DNA of 64,000 bases. Source: Cranoglanis bouderius (lineage: Eukaryota; Chordata; Actinopteri; Siluriformes; Cranoglanididae). Of this stretch, positions 57,809-64,000 are shown in pieces. Location of the stretch: contig CM042566.1 of assembly GCA_023630585.1 (NCBI GenBank), positions 7,815,254-7,879,253 on the forward strand, given 5' to 3'. The notes beneath the pieces are model-generated. The model was not told the origin of the DNA. It made no database searches and saw only the letters and a program-made list of their open reading frames with translations. Both the position numbers and the translations under genes were made by a program. Each line of letters opens with the position of its first letter. Positions within the stretch are counted from its first letter, which is position 1.

Positions 57809-58152
57809 CTAAAACAGTCCCTCCAGGATTTCGCGATTTTGTGATTGCAGAAATTAATGCATAATTGACACGTCACGTGACGTCATAACAACCCCTCTTC
57901 GATTCATGAGTACAGCTAAAAGGTCTCATTTACCAACAAACAGCACTGCGAAAGTGACCGTGCAAAACAATTTTGTGCAACTGCAATTTCGCCAAATTCA
58001 GGTAGTTTTCCTTAAAAAAAAAAAAAAAAAAAAAAAAGAATTTTAAAAAGCACAAAAATCTCTGCAAGTTGCATCTGCCATAGCAAAATCGAGCATTTCT
58101 GGCCGCAACAATCACAAAAAAAACTTGCAAAATCCTGTGTGGACTGCTAAAA
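57809..58152. mobile_element. Probable MITE with CAGTCC ends
   Basis: The left end CAGTCCCTCCAGGATTT and right end AAATCCTGTGTGGACTG are imperfect inverted repeats (57815-58146). A CTAAAA direct repeat lies on both sides (57809-57814 and 58147-58152). It contains a long A run near 58014-58036. The superfamily is uncertain. Confidence 0.65.
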
Positions 58153-59130
58153 GTAAAAACCCTGAATAATATTTAAATAAAAACATATTACATCTGCATT
58201 CAGTGGAATTTGCTTTCAACAAACACAGGTTTTGTGATTGAAATGGTTAAAGTCGTAACACAGTTCTGCTACTGTATGTAACCCGGGAAATGGACACCAA
58301 GCATAAGCTAAGTAATGACAGAGGCTAACAATTAAGCTAGCTTGTATACAGTATAATATAAAGGTACAGTGATAGTTGAAACAAGACAAAATTGTAAGAA
58401 ATATCAACATTTCCCTCAGATGTGTTGCTAAACTATTAAGAAAGAAAACCTTCTATGACTAAAATTACACTGTAATTATACTTAGCATAGACCGTGAATA
58501 GAACTCCCATGGGTGCCACCATACTGAAAAACATCAACATGGCATAACAAGTCATGAATCATAGCTATTAGAAAAATGTTACTTCTCAACTAGTGAATAC
58601 CTTTAGTGTGAGCCTTCATTACTATGTCCCCATTAGAGCATATCAACAGTCCAATCCACAGTGGATCTCATAGAGAAACAGGGATTTAGAGAGTGCTGAT
58701 ATTCTAAACAGCAATATAATGTTTTCCTGGGACTCAAAGTGAAGTCGCTTTGAGTGTGTAAGTCCTGCACTCATGTAGATTCAGCATGTCTGTATCAAAG
58801 TGGAGCATTACTGGAAGATTCCCTTTTATTAAAACCTCTAATGCTAAGTTCTTGGCATCCCTGCAAACATCTCAGTAAAACCTGTCTCTCCAAATACATG
58901 CATGTGCCCAGTAGCCGAGAAAGTTTCAGTGGGGATTAAGAAACTTAGCAGTGCTTACACTGATTGAACTGGTATGCAACTGCTTAGTTGGATTTTTGAT
59001 TTCGTTAGGTACATTTCGATAGTGACATTCATAGATAGACACAGGCGGACATCAAAGTGCTTTTTTTTGCGTGGTCAGTCATGTAGCTAACATAGCTAGA
59101 GATGATCAGTTAGCCTGGTTGGAGTACAGC
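58153..59130. other. Non-coding spacer
   Basis: Nothing recognised on either strand. Confidence 0.5.
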
Positions 59131-59131
59131 T

Positions 59132-59222
59132 ACACTCAGGTCTATAAGTATTTGGATAGTGACAATTTTCGTAATTACAAAAATTTGGTCACTGTCCAAA
59201 TACCTATGGACAGTGACTGTAC
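59132..59222. repeat. Short inverted-repeat MITE remnant
   Basis: ATAAGTATTTGGATAGTGAC at the left is mirrored imperfectly by GTCACTGTCCAAATACCTAT at the right, with about 20 bp between. This resembles a short palindromic MITE common in fish. Confidence 0.65.
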
Positions 59223-61162
59223 ATTTTAGCTAGCTACGTTGTGCATGTTATAATGCTACAATTTTTCTGCTACACTTTCACTTACTTGGTCTGCTGTGTT
59301 GCGAGCTGTTGTGGGTGATGTAACTGAAAGTTATGCTCAGCCTTCTTTGCAATTGTTTGCATAACATATATAACCACACAGTAATCCTGGGCTTATCTCC
59401 TACTCCATCAAAATATCAATTTGACTCCTGTTCCTTTGTAATCTAACTGTGCATGGAAAAATAACTGGCAAACCAGGGATGGCCACCCCTTTGTTTCCAG
59501 AACGGTTAATACATCCAGACTGTGCTGAAATGTTTAGTTGCTGATTTCATGCCTCAGGATAGTAACAGAGACATTTCCATTTCTCAGAGTGCCTAATGAT
59601 AGATGTCAGGACATAAGGACATTTTAGCCGAAGTGCTCTTAAACTTGCTTATAGATGCTTTAAGAAGCCTAATTGGGAATCCGCTCAGCCTCACTCTGCT
59701 TCACCCAGTATCAGAGTTTGGTGCATGGATATAACAAGTCCCACATGGTTTAAATAGTTCAAAGACACAAGTGACTTCTCAGGCGGGTTTGCACACAGAC
59801 ACAGTCGTGGTTGGCTGTGCTGTAAACAATGTCATTGCTTATAGCAGTGATTGGGATTGGAGTCTGAGTCACAGGCTTATGAATAATGCAGCAGAGGGCT
59901 GTTGATCAGCCTGATCTGTTTGTGCACAGTGTGCTTACGGGAGCTGTTGGAAGGCAGTTGAAGGGATACCCCATTAATATTTCATCCGTCCTCCTTAAAA
60001 CATGCTCGGAGTCAGCTTCTGTGGCTGCATGAGCCCTGCTCTTTACAAGCCGGTCTGACTGGGTAATCTAGCTTTCTTTCACTATCACAGCGATCCCTGT
60101 GGCACCATGGGTAATCCATGCAAATAGGGCTGATGTGACGCTAGTTTCCAGGGACGGTGAGCACTGGTGCTGGTAATGAGCACTATATGCCATCCAGGAA
60201 GTGCAATTAGTGTGCGCCAAGCAAAAAACACCTGCTTTTCCTTCTCACAGAACTAGAGATAAATTCTCAGAAATGCATAACTGATGACACAAAAGCATCC
60301 ACTGAATGCCGGCACATGATGAGCAAGCGAGGCTGCAGTAATTGCGGGACGGCAGCGTAATAAGCACCCTGGGTAGAGTGTCTTATTCGTTGAGGTGCCA
60401 GTTTTACTGGAGAAGAAGTGTGAACTGTCATCACAGGCTTCAGAAACACATTCACCCACACTGTGTTGTGTTACTTGCTTTTGGGTGGGTTTCCATGAAT
60501 CTTTATACTGCTGTCTATACCTTAAAGCTCTTGACAACATGGGTTCAAATATTAAAAAATGTTTGTGATAGTGAAGATTTATTTAAAGACTGAAGTCATT
60601 AAATAAGCATTTAGTGATGGTGGATTCAAGAAATATAAATATTTAATTATAACTAAAAGCTAAAAAAAAAAAAAAAAAAGAACTATGTGGGTGTGTCAGA
60701 TCCCATACTGATTAACTGTGGTGTATCGCTGACAATGTAAACAACTTCTGAACAGTGATAGTGCTAGAAAAGTGCGTAGAGAGGAATTATAGAGAGGAAC
60801 TTCCACAGTGCTTTTGTTTTTTCATGAGTCATGAATGTTGCATTGTGCGTTGGTGCATTTTGTAATTATGTCTAGTGCTCACAGAAAGCATCATTTCACA
60901 GCGAGTGGCTTGTTAATCATTTAGGTCATGAGTTTTCCCGGCAAGATCAGATCAGATCAATGTTATGACTAACTTTCAAACACACTAGACTTGTCCTTTC
61001 GGTGTACCCACGTGTAGATAACTAGGTGTAGATCATGATTATTTATTATTATTTTCATAGTGATTACTATACATAAAATACTCTACTAAAATAGTGCATA
61101 TAAAATGATATAAATTCTAACAATATTCAGTTTTGTTCATGTTCAGGCACACAGATGCTGAG
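59223..61162. other. Non-coding, with a candidate conserved block
   Basis: No exon was recognised. The stretch at about 59880-60240 is of higher complexity than its surroundings. It contains CCATTAATATTTCATCCGTC, ATCCATGCAAATAGGGC (octamer-like) and GGTAATGAGC, the texture of a conserved non-coding element. An A run lies at 60662-60679. Confidence 0.4.
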
Positions 61163-61568
61163 TAAAGGTACATTCACACATACAGCGACTCACAGCAACA
61201 AAGCGACCGGAGACCATTCGTTTTCAGTGAGAGCTGCAATGACTTCTGGCTACATGAGCGACAGTGACCGTTGGCGACTAAATGTGGGTGTGTCCAGCGA
61301 TGCAACAAAATTGAGAAATGTTTAACTTTATGCAAATTTGAAGCGACCTGGTGCGGCGACCACCAATGGGGGTGGAGACAGTAACGCGTACGTGATCCGT
61401 GATCCACCGTGCTGCCTGCGAGTCCATACTGTTTCATGGACCCACACACCACCCACTGATAAACGTTACTATGGCAACTAGTAGTAGGAACACCTACTGG
61501 CGACTTCATAGTACAGGAACTAGCGACCTGCAGCAATAAAACTTGCTGTATGTGTGAATGTACTTTAA
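61163..61568. mobile_element. MITE, probably PIF/Harbinger type
   Basis: The ends AGGTACATTCACACATACAG and CTGTATGTGTGAATGTACTT are inverted repeats (61166-61565). A TAA lies on each side (61163-61165 and 61566-61568), which fits the three-base TWA target duplication of Harbinger elements. The interior has several GCGAC motifs (AGCGAC, GGCGAC) and no transposase. Confidence 0.78.
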
Positions 61569-62390
61569 GCAGGAAAGAAGTCAATTGTTTTTTTTTTGTG
61601 ATTGGGGTAAAAGGAGAACTAACCTAAACAAACAGCTAATTCTGATTGGTCTGATGTTACCTGTACTAAATATAGTCATACCCAATTCAAGTCGACTAGG
61701 GAAAAATTGCAGAAGAATTATATTCTTTCATTGAGACTGATACTGTAGGTACGGAGGTCACAGCTCTTTCACTGGCTGGAAATAAAGGCCATGCTTCTTT
61801 CACTGGGACTGTCAGGGACAGAGACTAAGCAAGCATGAAGGTAAAGGGAACAAGAGATAAAAATTGATCTTTAAAAAAAAAAAAAAAAAAAAGTAGTCTT
61901 ACTAAAAAGAGCTGTGCTTATGGTATCATCATTTTTGCCTGAGAAATTTTGTGTTGGATCAGGCAATATTAACTGTTCTGTAAATGTTGAGACCACAGGG
62001 CACTGATCTGAATCGGTGAATCTTTACACCCCTACTTCACACACTGTTGGAGACGTGATTGGTGAGCCGTGCTGCATCCATCCGTGTGCGGTTATGGGAA
62101 AGCTGAGTCATGCATCCTGTTAACTATCCTCATATGCACAAATATGCTGATGTGGTTCTGTATTCTGAGAGTACAGAAAGTTGGGGAAAATAGGTGCAGG
62201 AAGGAGAGAAAGACAGCATGGAGTGATAAATATGGAAAAAATATTGTGATGGATTTGGGATGAATAAGAGAAGGTGTTGCTATGCAGCTCTGCAGCAGCT
62301 TCAGTGCTGGTGCTGTTTGGCAGCGTGTGACTGCGACCTTAGCCACGGTTCACTCCAGGAGCTCAGGCACATTATATTCACTTAGAGAAT

Positions 62391-62428
<38 letters not shown>

Positions 62429-64000
62429 TTGAAATGATCTTATAAAAATGACAAAGGTAGAGGAAAACGGAAATTAATATAGAATGGATCCCAAACCAAA
62501 AAGAGGATTTGAGGCATCCAGAGGTGTTTGACTCATAATGGCAGGTGGCAGATGGAGAGAGAGAGACAGGAGAAAGAGAGACAGAGGGGGACAGTTGCAT
62601 TGGCTGTGTCTACAGCTGCAGGCAGTGCCTTGTGATTTAGGATTCTTGCAATGTCCTTCAAGGTGCAGTGAACTGAGTGACAGCGCATTAGCAACAGGCT
62701 GCCGAACGCAGCACAGGAACTGGCGCTCAGCACCAAGGGAGGAAATGTTTAAATTATATACAGTATGCAGTCACAGCACTATCCTTACATATCAACTCTT
62801 CCTGACTACTGAGGTACTGTTGAGTAGCCAACTCGCCTACAGTGCAGGTCAGGGAGTTGTGATTGGATTTGTAAACCATTAGAAGCAGAGCATCATGGCC
62901 TTCTGCCTCCGGCCTTTGGAATGTCATGGTGATGTCATTTACCAGCTCGGTGACTAGTCAATAAAATGTGCTTCAGAAATCCTGATCCTAGAATACTAAA
63001 ACAGCAATAAATAGCATCAGACAGTCAGGAGGCAGCATCAGGGTCAGTGACTACAAATACACTCTATCTCACCTCCATCACAGACAAAACTTTAGGTAGC
63101 AAGTATCGATTATTTTTCCTTTCTTTGTTGGTCGCTCGCTTTTTCTTCTTTCTTCCTGTGTTATGTCAGTGGGTCTCCAGGACTAGAATTGAAAATCTAT
63201 CATAAACGAACACACAGATACAGTATGATGTAATTCATTACAAACATCTATAATCTACATGAGATTATGGTCATGTCTGGCTTGGGTCTGGTTGTCTCAG
63301 CTATAATCACATCTTTTTAACCTGTACTTTATAACTATTGTTCTATTCATGGCTTATAAAAATGTTTTTTTGATATGTGTAGGACCCCAGTGTTTGAGGG
63401 TGTGGAGGAAGACTCGAGAGACAGGCGGAATATTAACTGAGCTCCGGGTTCACGTTTATTCAGACCGCACTTTTCAGAGCACTTTCAAAATGCAACAGAA
63501 AACAACAATAACTTGCGGGTTACGGGGAAAAACTGAACACAAACAGACGCAAATAAGTAGACTGTCGGTAATGAGACACAGGTGAGAATCATCAAGCGTT
63601 ACCTGCCTGTTCATCCCGCCTCCTCTCTGTCCTCAGCTGACGCTCGGCCATGCCCCCACCACCACAATATGGTTTGGGAATGTGATGTCATACTGCAATG
63701 ACTAATGAGAAATTCACTATATTGTTTGGATACTTATAGTGATGACGTAGTAAATATAGCTAGCTATCATTACCTAGGTAATTACTTGCAATTAACAATA
63801 TAGCTAGAGGATTTTTGTTGTTGTTGTTGTTGTTGTTGTTGTTTTTAAGGGCATCATCTGGAGAAGACTGATCTGCATGATGTTTAAACAAAGTGCTGTT
63901 GCAGAAAATATAGCTGCTCAATCCCACAATGCAGCATGACATGCAGGAGCCCTGTAAAACAACAGAGAGTATAAAGACAAATCAAAGATTTCTGTCAGGT
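61569..64000. other. Non-coding to the end of the window
   Basis: It holds an A run (61873-61892), a GT microsatellite (62392-62414), GA-rich tracts near 62415 and 62557, and a GTT microsatellite at 63817-63842. The CpG-bearing stretch 63395-63660 looks inserted, as it is compositionally distinct and abruptly bounded, but could not be assigned. No ttc9b exon was found. Confidence 0.45.

Noticed and set aside
61174..61584. 136-codon minus-strand ORF
   Set aside because: Falls inside the Harbinger-type MITE and does not resemble a transposase.

Overview
The window is vertebrate nuclear DNA, almost certainly from a teleost fish. It has GT-AG introns, long AT-rich non-coding stretches and abundant microsatellites. 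It also carries many Tc1-like transposons and fish-type short interspersed repeats. The repeat flavour resembles catfish and other otophysans, but that is an impression and was not tested.

Three protein genes are supported, all on the plus strand. (1) fosb has four coding exons (20064-23772, 378 codons) with the FosB-type N-terminus, a complete bZIP domain and the Fos-family C-terminus. Upstream lie a CArG box and a CRE-like site, as expected for an immediate-early gene. (2) An orthologue of human C19orf47 has eight coding exons (30857-39022, 397 codons). It encodes a SAM-like domain and a tail with five copies of a short RLG-type motif. (3) Exon 1 of a TTC9-family gene, probably ttc9b, lies at about 44484-44886. 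The rest of that gene was not found, and its first intron may fill the remainder of the window. From general knowledge, the human counterparts all lie on 19q13, with C19orf47 and TTC9B close together, so the block looks like partly conserved synteny.

Layout: 1-17 kb holds no recognisable gene. It contains a foldback element, an oppositely oriented pair of MITEs, SINE-like fragments, a Tc1-like element and a truncated second one inside a tandem repeat, and two abutting short DNA elements. 17-20 kb holds CpG-rich candidate regulatory DNA leading into fosb. 20-26.5 kb is fosb with a long 3' region rich in microsatellites. 26.5-30.8 kb is featureless. 30.8-39 kb is the C19orf47 gene; its first intron holds a palindrome of about 220 bp and a nearly intact Tc1-like element. 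39-44 kb holds repeats. 44-64 kb is ttc9b exon 1 followed by repeat-bearing non-coding DNA with a hAT-type MITE, a probable Harbinger-type MITE and another Tc1-like element.

I saw no prokaryotic, viral, CRISPR or toxin system. The most unusual gene-level observation is a 75-bp TG microsatellite that runs directly into the acceptor of C19orf47 exon 3. Also notable are the large palindrome, a transposase ORF broken by one stop codon, and a short element that keeps only a DNA-binding head of a transposase.
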